Shown in pieces: positions 28,869 through 37,964 of a stretch of 64,000 nucleotides of DNA (positions within the stretch are counted from its first letter, which is position 1; every line of letters starts with the position of its first letter). The stretch spans positions 124,001-188,000 of the forward strand of contig DASZTG010000044.1 in NCBI GenBank assembly GCA_035548375.1, given 5' to 3'. The notes below the pieces were generated by a model, which saw only the letters and a list, made by a program, of their open reading frames with translations, was not told the origin of the DNA and did no database searches. Made by a program: the position numbers and the translations under genes. The DNA comes from JACQAP01 sp035548375. GTDB taxonomy: Bacteria; Pseudomonadota; Gammaproteobacteria; Burkholderiales; JACQAP01.

Positions 28869-29756
28869 ATGAGGCGATTGTTGATCATCGGTTGCGGAGA
28901 CGTCGGGTTGCGCCTGGCCGGGACACTGAGCGGCCGGCGCCGCATCTATGCGCTTACGCACTCCGTTGACCGCTTCGCCGCACTGCGCGCCGAAGGCATC
29001 GTACCCGTGCCGGGAGACCTCGACCGCCTCGATACTTTGGACCGGATCGCAGGCTTGGCCCAGGACGTCGTGCATCTCGCACCACCGCCATCCTCGGGTA
29101 CCCGCGACACGCGAACAGGTAATCTGATCAGGGCTCTCGCGAAGGGCGGCAGTCTACCACAGCGCCTCGTGTACATCAGCACGAGCGGAGTGTATGGAGA
29201 TTGCGGCGGCGACATCGTCGACGAAACACGCCAGGCGAAGCCCGCGAGCGATCGCGCGAAGCGTCGTGCCGATGCCGAACGACGGATTCGCCGCTGGGGA
29301 GCGGATACCGGCGCCCACGTGAGCATCCTGCGCGTGCCCGGGATCTATTCGGCGGGCCGGTTGCCGCTCGCGCGATTGAAGTCGGGCATGCCGGCGCTTG
29401 CCGCGGAACGCGATCCCTACACGAATCACATCCACGCGGAGGACCTGGTCCGTACCATCGTTGCCGCCCTGGCCCGCGCCCGCGGCGGCCGTGCCTACAA
29501 CGCTTCCGACGACGGATGGATGAAGATGGGCGAGTACTTCGACCTGGTTGCCAGTGAATTCGGCCTGCCGCCGCCGCCGCGCGTGAGCTGGGAGGTTGCG
29601 CAAGCCCAGCTTCCGGAAAACCTGCTCTCCTTCATGCGGGAATCGCGGCGGCTCGCCAACGGCCGCCTGAAAAAGGAGTTGCGGGTGCGGCTGCGCTATC
29701 CCTCGGCCAGGCACGGCGTTTTTGCGGCGCGCGCAGCGTCGGGGCCGCTTGGCTAG
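28869..29756 (+). CDS. NAD-dependent epimerase/dehydratase family protein (YeeZ-like)
   Basis: A 295-residue extended SDR. The Rossmann motif is GCGDVGLRLAG, and YISTSGVYG carries the usual Ser/Tyr region. The YxxxK Lys is not clearly preserved (SDRAKRRADAE follows), so catalytic activity is uncertain. It fits the YeeZ-type family, whose role is unknown. The gene has no Shine-Dalgarno and a -10-like box placed for leaderless transcription. Confidence 0.85.
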   Translation: MRRLLIIGCGDVGLRLAGTLSGRRRIYALTHSVDRFAALRAEGIVPVPGDLDRLDTLDRIAGLAQDVVHLAPPPSSGTRDTRTGNLIRALAKGGSLPQRLVYISTSGVYGDCGGDIVDETRQAKPASDRAKRRADAERRIRRWGADTGAHVSILRVPGIYSAGRLPLARLKSGMPALAAERDPYTNHIHAEDLVRTIVAALARARGGRAYNASDDGWMKMGEYFDLVASEFGLPPPPRVSWEVAQAQLPENLLSFMRESRRLANGRLKKELRVRLRYPSARHGVFAARAASGPLG

Positions 29757-29780
29757 CGTTCGGCTCGTCGGAGGATTTCG

Positions 29781-30119
29781 ATGACAGCGAATCCGCAAGC
29801 CGTCCTGATCGTCATGACGAACATGCCTGATCGCGATAGCGCAAATCGCCTCGCTCATGCACTTGTGGAGCAGAAGCACGCGGCCTGCGTGAACGTCATG
29901 GCGGACTGCAAATCCGTCTATCGCTGGGAGGGGAAGATCGAGACAGCCGTGGAAGTCCCGGTGGTGATCAAGACTTCCGCGTCGGCGTATCCCCGTGTCG
30001 AGGAGGGCATCCGCAAGCACCATCCCTACAAGGTTCCGGAAATAGTAGGCATCGAGGTCGATGCAGGATTGCCCGCCTATCTTGCGTGGGTGATGGCGGA
30101 AGTCGCCGATCGAAGCTGA
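29781..30119 (+). CDS. cutA: Divalent cation tolerance protein CutA
   Basis: A 112-residue small trimeric protein of the CutA1 family. ACVNVMADCKSVYRWEGKIE and HPYKVPEIVGIEVDAGLPAYLAW are its hallmarks (quoted in parts). GGAGGA precedes the ATG. It lies directly before dsbD, an order common in beta- and gammaproteobacteria. The molecular role of CutA is not firmly known. Confidence 0.94.
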   Translation: MTANPQAVLIVMTNMPDRDSANRLAHALVEQKHAACVNVMADCKSVYRWEGKIETAVEVPVVIKTSASAYPRVEEGIRKHHPYKVPEIVGIEVDAGLPAYLAWVMAEVADRS

Positions 30120-30143
30120 TGCGACGTCGCCTGGATTGCCGAC

Positions 30144-32441
30144 ATGTTTAGACGAATCGCTCGTTCATTGCGCTTGCTGCCGGCCCTGGCTGCGACGCTG
30201 GCGTGCGTGAATGCCGGCGCGGCGGACGATCTTCTCGACCCGGACCTGGCCTTTCGTTTCTCCGCGAAGCTGATCGGGCCGACTGCCGTCGAGGTGCGCT
30301 ATCGAATCGCGGACGGGTACTACCTGTATCGCGAGCGCTTCCGCATTTCGACCGGACAGGATGAGGTGCATCTGGGCAAGCCGCAGTTGCCCACAGGCGA
30401 CGTCCACGAAGATGAATTTTTCGGCAAGGTGGAGACGTATCGCAATTCGTTGACGTTTCGCGTGCCGATCGACTCCGCGGTTCCCGCGGACGGTTTCATG
30501 CTCAAGGTCGTTTCACAGGGCTGCGCGGACAGCGGCGTGTGCTACACGCCGCTCACGCAAACGGCGAAGCTCGTTCCGGCCGTGTTGGCCGAGGCCGCCC
30601 CGCCGGCGCGGAAATCTTCCAGCCTGTTGTCGCGATTGGAGGGCACACCGCGCAGCGCCGGCGAAGCGGAAGAAGAATTTCTCCCCGTCGAAAAGGCGTT
30701 CACGACGGAAGCGCGCAGCCCCGATCCGCTTACGGTGGTGGTGAGGCTGGCGCCGGCGGAAAGCTACTACCTGTATCGGGACAAGATCCGGATCACGCTG
30801 GATCCGGGCAGCGGCGCGACGATAGAGTCGGTGACCTTGCCGCGCGGCGAGACCAAGCAGGATCCGAATTTCGGCAAGACCGAAGTCTTTCACCAGCCCG
30901 TGCAGGCGATCCTGAAGCTGAAAAGGACGGACGCGAACAAGCTGCCTGCCGTGCTCGAGGTTGGATTCCAGGGCTGCAGCGAGAAGGGCCTCTGCTATCC
31001 GCCTGCGACCCGGCGGCTACCGGTGACGCTGGCGGCGCTTGCGTCCGAAGCGCCGGCGACCGGGCCGCCGCCGACGTCGATTCCCAATGCCGGAGCCGGG
31101 GCACCCGCTGCGGAAATGGCAAGGGCACAGGAATCCGAAGACCGCCAGATTGCCGGCCTGCTCAAGGCGGGAAATTTCTGGATCGTCATGGCGAGCTTCC
31201 TGGGGTTCGGGCTCTTGTTGTCCTTCACGCCTTGCGTACTGCCGATGATTCCGATTCTTTCCGGCATGATCGCCGGACAAGGCAGCAAGTGCACCCGGGT
31301 GCGCGGCGTCATGCTCTCGGCCACCTACGTGCTGGGAATGGCGATTGCCTATGCGATTGCCGGCGTGCTCGCCGGGCTGTCAGGCACGCTGCTGTCGGCC
31401 TCACTGCAGAATCCGTGGGTCCTGGGGGCATTCGCCGGTGTTTTCATCCTGCTCGCGCTGTCGATGTTCGGCTTTTATGAGCTGCAATTGCCAAGCAAGT
31501 GGCAGACGGGCGTCGCCGATACGAGCAACCGGCTTTCAGGCGGCACGATTGCCGGTGTGTTCGTCATGGGTGCCCTGTCCGCGATAATCGTCGGGCCTTG
31601 CGTGGCGGCGCCGCTTGCAGGTGCGCTGCTGTACATCAGTCAATCCCGGGACGTGCTGCTCGGCGGCTCGGCCCTGTTTGCGATGGCGCTGGGAATGGGC
31701 GTGCCGCTGCTCGTGGTCGGCGCCTCGGCCGGCGTGCTGCTGCCTAAGGTCGGTGCCTGGATGCAATCGGTGAAGAATTTCTTCGGCGTATTGCTGATCG
31801 GTGCCGCAATCTGGATGGTGACGCCGCTGATTCCCGTCGTCGCGCAAATGCTCTGCTGGTCGGCGTTGCTGATCGTGTCGGGTATCTTCCTGCGAGCGAT
31901 CGATCCGTTGCCGGTCGACGCGGGGGGCTATCGTCGACTCTGGAAGGCCGTGGGCGTAATCGTCCTGCTGGCCGGAGTGGCCCTGCTCGCCGGCGCGCTA
32001 TCGGGAAGCCGCAACATACTTCAGCCGTTGTCCGGCCTGGGCGCGGCCGTTCGTGCCGGCGAACCATCCGGCAGCGCACGCGCATCTTTCGTTCGGGTTT
32101 CGTCCATTGCAGAGCTCGAGCGGACGATCGCCGAAGCCGGGAAGCCGGTCATGCTGGATTTCTACGCAGACTGGTGCGTGTCCTGCAAGGAAATGGAGCG
32201 ATTGACCTTCCAGGACGACAGGGTCAAATCGATGTTCGCGGGAATGCTGCTGGTGCAGGCGGACGTGACCGCAAATCTTCCGCAAGACGTCGAACTGTTG
32301 AAACGCTTCGGGTTATTTGGACCACCGGGCATCATTTTCTTCGATCGTCGCGGAAATGAACTGCAAAATGCCCGGGTCATTGGCTTCAAGCCGCCGGAGC
32401 AGTTTTTAACGATCCTTGGCCGGGTTGCAGGGCAATCCTGA
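30144..32441 (+). CDS. dsbD: Thiol:disulfide interchange protein DsbD with two N-terminal domains
   Basis: A 765-residue protein that should carry electrons from cytosolic thioredoxin to the periplasm; E. coli DsbD is about 565. After a signal peptide (residues 1-26) there are two nDsbD domains in tandem. Each keeps the redox pair: C127/C133 in QGCADSGVCY and C278/C284 in QGCSEKGLCY. The membrane domain follows (TPCVLPMIPILSG and VGPCVAAPLAG hold its two Cys). The C-terminal thioredoxin domain has WCVSC at C678/C681. The extra domain explains the length. Confidence 0.94.
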   Translation: MFRRIARSLRLLPALAATLACVNAGAADDLLDPDLAFRFSAKLIGPTAVEVRYRIADGYYLYRERFRISTGQDEVHLGKPQLPTGDVHEDEFFGKVETYRNSLTFRVPIDSAVPADGFMLKVVSQGCADSGVCYTPLTQTAKLVPAVLAEAAPPARKSSSLLSRLEGTPRSAGEAEEEFLPVEKAFTTEARSPDPLTVVVRLAPAESYYLYRDKIRITLDPGSGATIESVTLPRGETKQDPNFGKTEVFHQPVQAILKLKRTDANKLPAVLEVGFQGCSEKGLCYPPATRRLPVTLAALASEAPATGPPPTSIPNAGAGAPAAEMARAQESEDRQIAGLLKAGNFWIVMASFLGFGLLLSFTPCVLPMIPILSGMIAGQGSKCTRVRGVMLSATYVLGMAIAYAIAGVLAGLSGTLLSASLQNPWVLGAFAGVFILLALSMFGFYELQLPSKWQTGVADTSNRLSGGTIAGVFVMGALSAIIVGPCVAAPLAGALLYISQSRDVLLGGSALFAMALGMGVPLLVVGASAGVLLPKVGAWMQSVKNFFGVLLIGAAIWMVTPLIPVVAQMLCWSALLIVSGIFLRAIDPLPVDAGGYRRLWKAVGVIVLLAGVALLAGALSGSRNILQPLSGLGAAVRAGEPSGSARASFVRVSSIAELERTIAEAGKPVMLDFYADWCVSCKEMERLTFQDDRVKSMFAGMLLVQADVTANLPQDVELLKRFGLFGPPGIIFFDRRGNELQNARVIGFKPPEQFLTILGRVAGQS

Positions 32442-32693
32442 GATTTCCCAGCCCTTTTTTGAATTTCCCGTCCATCCCATTGGGTCCGACTTCCTCTAAT
32501 TTCGGTATTCTTGGGCGTAAATACTCCTAATTCCCGCGAATATGCAGCTAACACAACTGGTGAATGGATTCGCGTCGTTTTATCACCGGAACGGATCGTC
32601 CTAAGGCAAATCCTTGCGCGATTAGACCGCAGGTCAGCACTAATTTCGGCTAAATCTGGACAAATTCCAGCGAATTACGGCAAACTGGCCGGC

Positions 32694-33188
32694 ATGACAA
32701 GCCCCTCGAAGGGTGGCAAAGCGCGGTCTCCCTCCGCAAGCGGCCCCCGGAAGGTTCTGGTATTGCACGGCCCCAACCTGAATCTTCTCGGCACCCGCGA
32801 GCCGCACATCTACGGGGGAGAAACGCTGCAGGATATCGGTGCGCGACTTGCCGCGACGGCGGCAGGCGCTCGCGTCGAGCTGGAGAGCTTTCAGAGCAAT
32901 TCGGAAGCCGAACTGATCGGGCGTATCCACGAGGCGAGGCTGCAGCGCATCGATTTCATCATCATCAATCCGGCTGCCTTCACCCACACCAGCGTTGCGT
33001 TAAGGGATGCGTTCGCCGCCGTTCGCATTCCATTCATCGAAGTCCATATATCGAACGTGCATGCCCGCGAGGCATTTCGCCGGCATTCGTATTTCAGCGA
33101 CCTCGCCGTCGGGGTCATTTGCGGACTGGGCTCATCCGGGTATGACTACGCGTTGTCGTACGCCATTTCCTGCGTACCCAAGAACTAG
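32694..33188 (+). CDS. aroQ: 3-Dehydroquinate dehydratase, type II
   Basis: A 164-residue enzyme of the shikimate pathway (3-dehydroquinate to 3-dehydroshikimate). Catalytic Tyr region HGPNLNLLGTREPHIYG, active-site NPAAFTHTSVALRDA and IEVHISNVHAREAFRRHS are present. About 20 basic N-terminal residues precede the domain, so an internal start is possible. It leads the conserved aroQ-accB-accC-prmA group. Confidence 0.94.
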   Translation: MTSPSKGGKARSPSASGPRKVLVLHGPNLNLLGTREPHIYGGETLQDIGARLAATAAGARVELESFQSNSEAELIGRIHEARLQRIDFIIINPAAFTHTSVALRDAFAAVRIPFIEVHISNVHAREAFRRHSYFSDLAVGVICGLGSSGYDYALSYAISCVPKN

Positions 33189-33199
33189 GGACCTGCCGA

Positions 33200-33658
33200 A
33201 TGGATCTGAGAAAACTCAAGAAGCTGATCGATCTGGTACAAGAGTCCGGCATAGCGGAGCTTGAGATCACCGAGGGGGAGGAAAAAGTACGGATCAATCG
33301 CATGGGCAATACCGGCCAGCCGACCATCATGGCGATGCCGCAGGCACCAGCTCCCGTGATGCCGGCAGCCGCAGCCGCTCCCGCGGCAAGTGCGCCTGCC
33401 GCCGAAATCGCCGCGGAACCCGAGGGACATGTCGTGAAATCGCCGATGGTGGGCACCTTCTACCGGTCGTCGGCCCCGGGAGCGAAGGCCTTCGTGGAAA
33501 TCGGCCAGAACATCAACGCCGGGGAAACGCTTTGCATCATCGAGGCAATGAAGCTGCTCAATGAAATCGAAGCGGACCAAAGCGGTGTCATCAAGAAAAT
33601 CCTGGTCGAGAATGGCCAGCCTGTCGAATACGGTCAGCCCCTGTTCATCATCGGATAG
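33200..33658 (+). CDS. accB: Biotin carboxyl carrier protein of acetyl-CoA carboxylase
   Basis: A 152-residue carrier subunit for malonyl-CoA synthesis. The N-terminal helix (LRKLKKLIDLVQESGI) is followed by an Ala/Pro-rich linker and the biotinyl domain with the target Lys in EAMKLLNE (K118). The protruding-thumb segment is present before it. AGGGA precedes the start. It is 11 bases after aroQ and 45 bases before accC. Confidence 0.96.
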   Translation: MDLRKLKKLIDLVQESGIAELEITEGEEKVRINRMGNTGQPTIMAMPQAPAPVMPAAAAAPAASAPAAEIAAEPEGHVVKSPMVGTFYRSSAPGAKAFVEIGQNINAGETLCIIEAMKLLNEIEADQSGVIKKILVENGQPVEYGQPLFIIG

Positions 33659-33703
33659 TCACGTCGACGGCGGGATCTGCATCCAGCCGTCCGGTCACCG
33701 CGC

Positions 33704-35059
33704 ATGTTTGAAAAAATACTCATAGCCAACCGGGGCGAAATCGCGCTTCGCGTGCAGCGGGCATGCCGCGAGCTCGGAATCAAGACGGTCGCAGTTCACT
33801 CTGTCGCCGACGCCGAGGCCAAATACGTGCGCCTCGCGGACGAATCGGTTTGCATCGGCCCGGCGGCGTCGACGGAAAGTTACCTGAACATTCCCGCCAT
33901 CATTAGCGCGGCCGAGGTGACCGACGCGGAAGCCATCCATCCGGGCTATGGCTTCCTGTCGGAGAACGCGGATTTCGCCGAGCGGGTGGAAAAAAGCGGC
34001 TTCGTCTTCATCGGTCCCCGTCCAGACACCATTCGCCTCATGGGCGACAAGGTCAGCGCCAAGAACGCCATGATCAAGGCGGGCGTGCCGGTCGTGCCCG
34101 GAAGCGAGGGCGCGCTGCCCGAAGAGCCCCAGGAAATCGTCAAGATTGCGCGCAAGATCGGTTATCCGGTCATCATCAAGGCGGCGGGTGGCGGCGGGGG
34201 CCGTGGCATGCGCGTCGTGCATACCGAAGCGGCGCTGATCAACGCCGTGACGATGACGCGCCAGGAAGCCAAGACTGCTTTCGGGAATCCGACCGTTTAC
34301 ATGGAGAAGTTCCTGGAGACGCCGCGCCACGTCGAGATCCAGGTGCTTGCCGACGAACACAGGAATGCGGTGTACCTGGGCGATCGGGACTGTTCCATGC
34401 AGCGCAGGCATCAAAAGATCATCGAAGAAGCGCCCGCTCCGCTGATCCCGATGAAGGAGCGCGTGCGGGTCGGCGAGCGCTGCGCCGACGCCTGCAGGAA
34501 AATCGGCTATCGCGGCGCCGGCACTTTCGAGTTTCTCTATGAAAAAGGCGAGTTCTATTTCATCGAGATGAATACCCGGGTCCAGGTCGAACATCCGGTG
34601 ACCGAGATGATCACCGGCATCGACATCGTCAAGACCCAGATTCTGGTTGCCGCTGGCGAGAAGCTTCCCTTCCGGCAAAAGGACATCAATTTCCGTGGCC
34701 ATGCCATCGAATGCCGGATCAATGCCGAGCATCCGTTCAAATTCACGCCATCGCCCGGGCGCATTACCTCTTGGCATGTTCCCGGCGGGCCGGGTATCCG
34801 TGTGGACTCGCATGTCTATCACGGCTATTTCGTGCCGCCTTACTACGACTCGCTTATAGCGAAAGTGATTGCTTACGGAGATTCCCGGGAGCAGGCGGTT
34901 GCCCGCATGCGCATCGCGCTTTCCGAAATGATCGTCGAGGGCATCCAGACCAACTTGCCGCTGCACCAGGAACTCATGCTCGATACTTCGTTCATGCGCG
35001 GCGGGACGAGCATCCACTATCTCGAAGAGAAACTCGCGAAGTACGGCAAGGTCGCGTAG
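33704..35059 (+). CDS. accC: Biotin carboxylase subunit of acetyl-CoA carboxylase
   Basis: A 451-residue ATP-grasp enzyme that carboxylates the biotin on AccB. Motifs seen: LIANRGEIALRV, the Gly-rich loop KAAGGGGGRGMRVV, MEKFLE and EMNTRVQVEHPVTE with the catalytic region. Full length for the family. It ends 25 bases before the apparent start of prmA. Confidence 0.97.
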   Translation: MFEKILIANRGEIALRVQRACRELGIKTVAVHSVADAEAKYVRLADESVCIGPAASTESYLNIPAIISAAEVTDAEAIHPGYGFLSENADFAERVEKSGFVFIGPRPDTIRLMGDKVSAKNAMIKAGVPVVPGSEGALPEEPQEIVKIARKIGYPVIIKAAGGGGGRGMRVVHTEAALINAVTMTRQEAKTAFGNPTVYMEKFLETPRHVEIQVLADEHRNAVYLGDRDCSMQRRHQKIIEEAPAPLIPMKERVRVGERCADACRKIGYRGAGTFEFLYEKGEFYFIEMNTRVQVEHPVTEMITGIDIVKTQILVAAGEKLPFRQKDINFRGHAIECRINAEHPFKFTPSPGRITSWHVPGGPGIRVDSHVYHGYFVPPYYDSLIAKVIAYGDSREQAVARMRIALSEMIVEGIQTNLPLHQELMLDTSFMRGGTSIHYLEEKLAKYGKVA

Positions 35060-35084
35060 CCAGCGAAATCAAGGGAGGCAGCCC

Positions 35085-35978
35085 ATCGCCTGGATCGCCG
35101 TCGAGTTCGTTGTCGAGGCCGCGTCGGTGCCGGCGATTTCCGACGCGCTGATCGACGAAGGCGCCCATTCCGTGGACGTGACCGACGCGCAGGCGGGCAC
35201 GCAGCAGGAAACCCCGATCTTCGGCGAGCCCGGCGAGGAAAATGATGCGGTGTTCGGATTGAACCGCGTCGTCGCGCTATTTTCGTCCGAACGCGATGCG
35301 CGCGCAGGGTTCGAGAATGCGGCGCGCGCGACAGGATTTTCCTGTTTACCGGAAATGCGAATTGCCGAGGTGCAGGAGCAGGATTGGGTTCGGCACACGC
35401 AGAGCCAGTTCGATCCAATCCAGATCTCGGATCGGCTATGGATCGTGCCGAGCTGGCATGTTGCGCCCGACCCGGCCGCAATCAACGTCGTCCTCGATCC
35501 CGGGCTCGCGTTTGGCACGGGCAGCCATCCCACCACGCGCCTTTGCCTGGCGTGGCTGGAAGGCCATTCGTTGGCCGGGCAAAGTGTCATCGACTATGGA
35601 TGCGGTTCCGGCATTCTCGCGATTGCAGCCGCCAAATTGGGGGCGGGGCCGGTTACGGGCATCGATATCGATGAGCAGGCCGTCCAATCGAGCCGCTACA
35701 ATGCCCAGCGGAATAATGTCTCGGCGGAATTTTATGATGCCGGATCCTCGCTCCCGGAGCCTGCAGACATCGTCATTGCGAATATCCTCGCCAATCCCCT
35801 GAAAGTCCTGGCGCCGCTGCTTGCTGAACTGACGCGGTCTCATGGAAGCCTCGTGCTTTCGGGAATTCTTGCGCCGCAGGCCATCGAAGTCAGTGATGTC
35901 TATCAGCACTGGTTCGACATGCAAGCTCCGGCCGAACAGGACGGGTGGGTACGTCTCTCCGGCGTGCGCAAGGCCTGA
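35085..35978 (+). CDS. prmA: Ribosomal protein L11 methyltransferase, with ATC at the expected start
   Basis: A 297-residue SAM-dependent enzyme that trimethylates L11. The N-terminal domain begins AWIAVEFVVEAASVPAISDAL as in PrmA proteins that start MAW. The SAM motif is VIDYGCGSGILAIAAAKLG and the NPPY-like motif is NILANPL. The codon where Met is expected is ATC (35085), with GGGAGG 6-7 bases before it; there is no ATG, GTG or TTG upstream in frame before a stop. The first usual start is GTG at 35127, which would remove 14 residues and the first strand. Either ATC is used, the base is wrong, or the protein is truncated. Confidence 0.85.
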   Translation: MAWIAVEFVVEAASVPAISDALIDEGAHSVDVTDAQAGTQQETPIFGEPGEENDAVFGLNRVVALFSSERDARAGFENAARATGFSCLPEMRIAEVQEQDWVRHTQSQFDPIQISDRLWIVPSWHVAPDPAAINVVLDPGLAFGTGSHPTTRLCLAWLEGHSLAGQSVIDYGCGSGILAIAAAKLGAGPVTGIDIDEQAVQSSRYNAQRNNVSAEFYDAGSSLPEPADIVIANILANPLKVLAPLLAELTRSHGSLVLSGILAPQAIEVSDVYQHWFDMQAPAEQDGWVRLSGVRKA

Positions 35979-35989
35979 CGCAGACCGGC

Positions 35990-36793
35990 ATGGACCTTTA
36001 CACGCGTTGCCCGGCCTGCGCGACGACCTTCAGGGTCACGACGCAACAACTACAGGCTTCCGGCGGCCAGGTCCGATGCGGACATTGCCGGCAAATATTC
36101 GACGCATTCGCGAGCTTGACCGTGCAAGGCCCGGTCGAATCGGGCGGCCAGCCCGAAGAAATCGGAATAACCCGCGAAGCCGACACGGAGCCTCTCGAGC
36201 CAATTCAAGTGGAGGCTGCGCCGACGCAGCCCATCCCGGAAGAACGGCCGCATGCGCTACGTCACGACCCTGCGGAAGCCCTGTACGAGTGGGAGTTCAA
36301 GATGCCGGAATCGCCGCGACGCGCCTGGGCTTGGGCATGCGCATCGGTGATCCTGGCAATTGCACTCGTTGCACAGGCCGCATACGGCTTTCGCACCGAC
36401 CTGATGGTCATGTTGCCGCAGGCGCGCGATTACTATGTGCGCGCCTGTGTCCTGCTCGACTGCGCGGTCGGCCTGCCGAAGGTTTCGAGTTTTCTGCACA
36501 TCGAAGCTTCCGACCTGAACGCGGTGGATGCCGCGCGGCCCAACGAGATTCAATTATTGCTGTCGATCAGGAACCGGGCTCCGGTCGAGCTTGCCTATCC
36601 GTCGTTCGAATTGACGCTCACCGACTCGGTGGAGAAGGCCGTCGCTCGAAAAGTTTTCACCCCCGCGGAATACCTGAAATCCGAAGCTGCTACAGGGGGA
36701 ATCAAACCCGGAGGTGATTTGCCGGTTCAGCTTTACCTCGATACGGGAGCGATGCGCGCGGCGGGGTATCGCGTTTATCTCTTCTATCAATGA
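35990..36793 (+). CDS. Zinc-ribbon and DUF3426 membrane protein
   Basis: A 267-residue protein. The N-terminal MJ0042-type zinc ribbon CPACATTFRV...VRCGHC binds a metal in relatives. A disordered acidic linker follows, then one membrane helix (about residues 110-130, WAWACASVILAIALVAQAAYGF in part) and a C-terminal DUF3426 domain outside the membrane. It follows prmA by 11 bases, as in many betaproteobacteria. Function unknown. Confidence 0.88.
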   Translation: MDLYTRCPACATTFRVTTQQLQASGGQVRCGHCRQIFDAFASLTVQGPVESGGQPEEIGITREADTEPLEPIQVEAAPTQPIPEERPHALRHDPAEALYEWEFKMPESPRRAWAWACASVILAIALVAQAAYGFRTDLMVMLPQARDYYVRACVLLDCAVGLPKVSSFLHIEASDLNAVDAARPNEIQLLLSIRNRAPVELAYPSFELTLTDSVEKAVARKVFTPAEYLKSEAATGGIKPGGDLPVQLYLDTGAMRAAGYRVYLFYQ

Positions 36794-36876
36794 GCCATTC
36801 GACATGCGCGTGTGGATCTCCGGCGTTCCCCGCGATCAGTATTAAACTGCGCGGGCATCGAAGAAGGATAGTCAAC

Positions 36877-37257
36877 GTGAATGCACCCGCAAATCTGAAA
36901 TACTCCGAGACCCACCAATGGTTACGCAGCGAACCCGACGGGTCGTTTACCGTCGGCATCACAGACTATGCGCAGGAGCTCCTGGGCGACCTGATATTCG
37001 TCGAAAGTCCGAAAATCGGTCGCAAGCTCAAGAAGAACGAACAGTGTGGAGTGGTCGAGTCGGTGAAATCCGCCTCTGATATCTATTCTCCGGTGGCAGG
37101 CGAGGTTGCCGCAGTCAATGCGAGCCTGGAAACGGCGCCGGAAAAAATAAACCAGAATGCGTACGAGGCGTGGATTTTCAGGCTGGCAAGCGTCGAAAAA
37201 TCGGAGATTGACGAATTACTGGATGCCGCCGCGTATCAGGCTTTGACCGGGAACTGA
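36877..37257 (+). CDS. gcvH: Glycine cleavage system H protein
   Basis: A 126-residue lipoyl carrier that shuttles the aminomethyl group in glycine cleavage. The lipoylated Lys is in VESVKSASDIYSP (K64). A GTG start at 36877 with GAAGGA before it gives normal family length; a reading from 36790 adds 29 unrelated residues. gcvT and gcvP are not in the window, so it is a stand-alone gene here. Confidence 0.93.
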   Translation: MNAPANLKYSETHQWLRSEPDGSFTVGITDYAQELLGDLIFVESPKIGRKLKKNEQCGVVESVKSASDIYSPVAGEVAAVNASLETAPEKINQNAYEAWIFRLASVEKSEIDELLDAAAYQALTGN

Positions 37258-37347
37258 CGACCGGAAACGGTGCCAGTCGCATAGTTTGAATATTTTGTCC
37301 TGCCCCGGGCAGGATAATCGAAGACGGAAATTTCCAAGGAGAATCGG

Positions 37348-37848
37348 ATGGCAACAGTGACATTGAAAGGCAATCCAGTTGGCGTCGCCGGCAACCTGCC
37401 GAAGAAGGGTGAAGGCATCAGCGAATTCAGCTTGACGGGAAAGGATCTGGCGGACGTTTCGCTGAAAAATTATGCAGGGCAGCGCAAGGTCCTGAATATC
37501 GTCCCCAGTCTCGATACGCCGACCTGCCAGCAATCGACGCGGGTGTTCAATCAGAAGGCGGCGAGCATGAAAAACTCCGTCGTGCTGGTCATTTCCGCGG
37601 ATCTGCCGTTCGCAATGTCGCGATTCTGCAGCACCGAAGGTCTGAACAATGTGGTCACGCTTTCGACTTTCCGTGGCCGGGATTTTCATGGCAATTACGG
37701 CGTGGACATCGTGGACGGTCCGCTTAAAGGACTCACGGCGCGAGCCGTCGTCGTCGTCGACGAAAACAACAAGGTCCTGCACTCCGAGCTTGTTCCGGAG
37801 ATCGCCAATGAGCCGAACTATGACGCGGCGCTGGCCGCATTGAAATAA
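37348..37848 (+). CDS. tpx: Thiol peroxidase Tpx
   Basis: A 166-residue atypical 2-Cys peroxiredoxin reducing peroxides with thioredoxin. The peroxidatic Cys is C60 in SLDTPTCQQSTR and the resolving Cys is C94 in SRFCSTEG, both at the E. coli Tpx spacing. AAGGAG precedes the ATG. The gene stands alone between gcvH and dgkA. Confidence 0.96.
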   Translation: MATVTLKGNPVGVAGNLPKKGEGISEFSLTGKDLADVSLKNYAGQRKVLNIVPSLDTPTCQQSTRVFNQKAASMKNSVVLVISADLPFAMSRFCSTEGLNNVVTLSTFRGRDFHGNYGVDIVDGPLKGLTARAVVVVDENNKVLHSELVPEIANEPNYDAALAALK

Positions 37849-37964
37849 TCTCGAGCCGTGTGCCCGCCGTAACGGGCCGGACATCGGGGGCGGGCAGTAT
37901 CGATCTCCGGGGAAACACCGGCTTCTGCGCGTGACCGTGCCGGATACAGCCAAGCCTTGATCAA

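Noticed and set aside
32496..32649. Direct repeat CTAATTTCGG (32496 and 32640) upstream of aroQ
   Set aside because: Only two 10-base copies in an A/T-richer gap; no known site matches and chance is likely.
37849..37905. GCCCG...CGGGC hairpin after tpx as terminator
   Set aside because: The stem is short and no T run follows.
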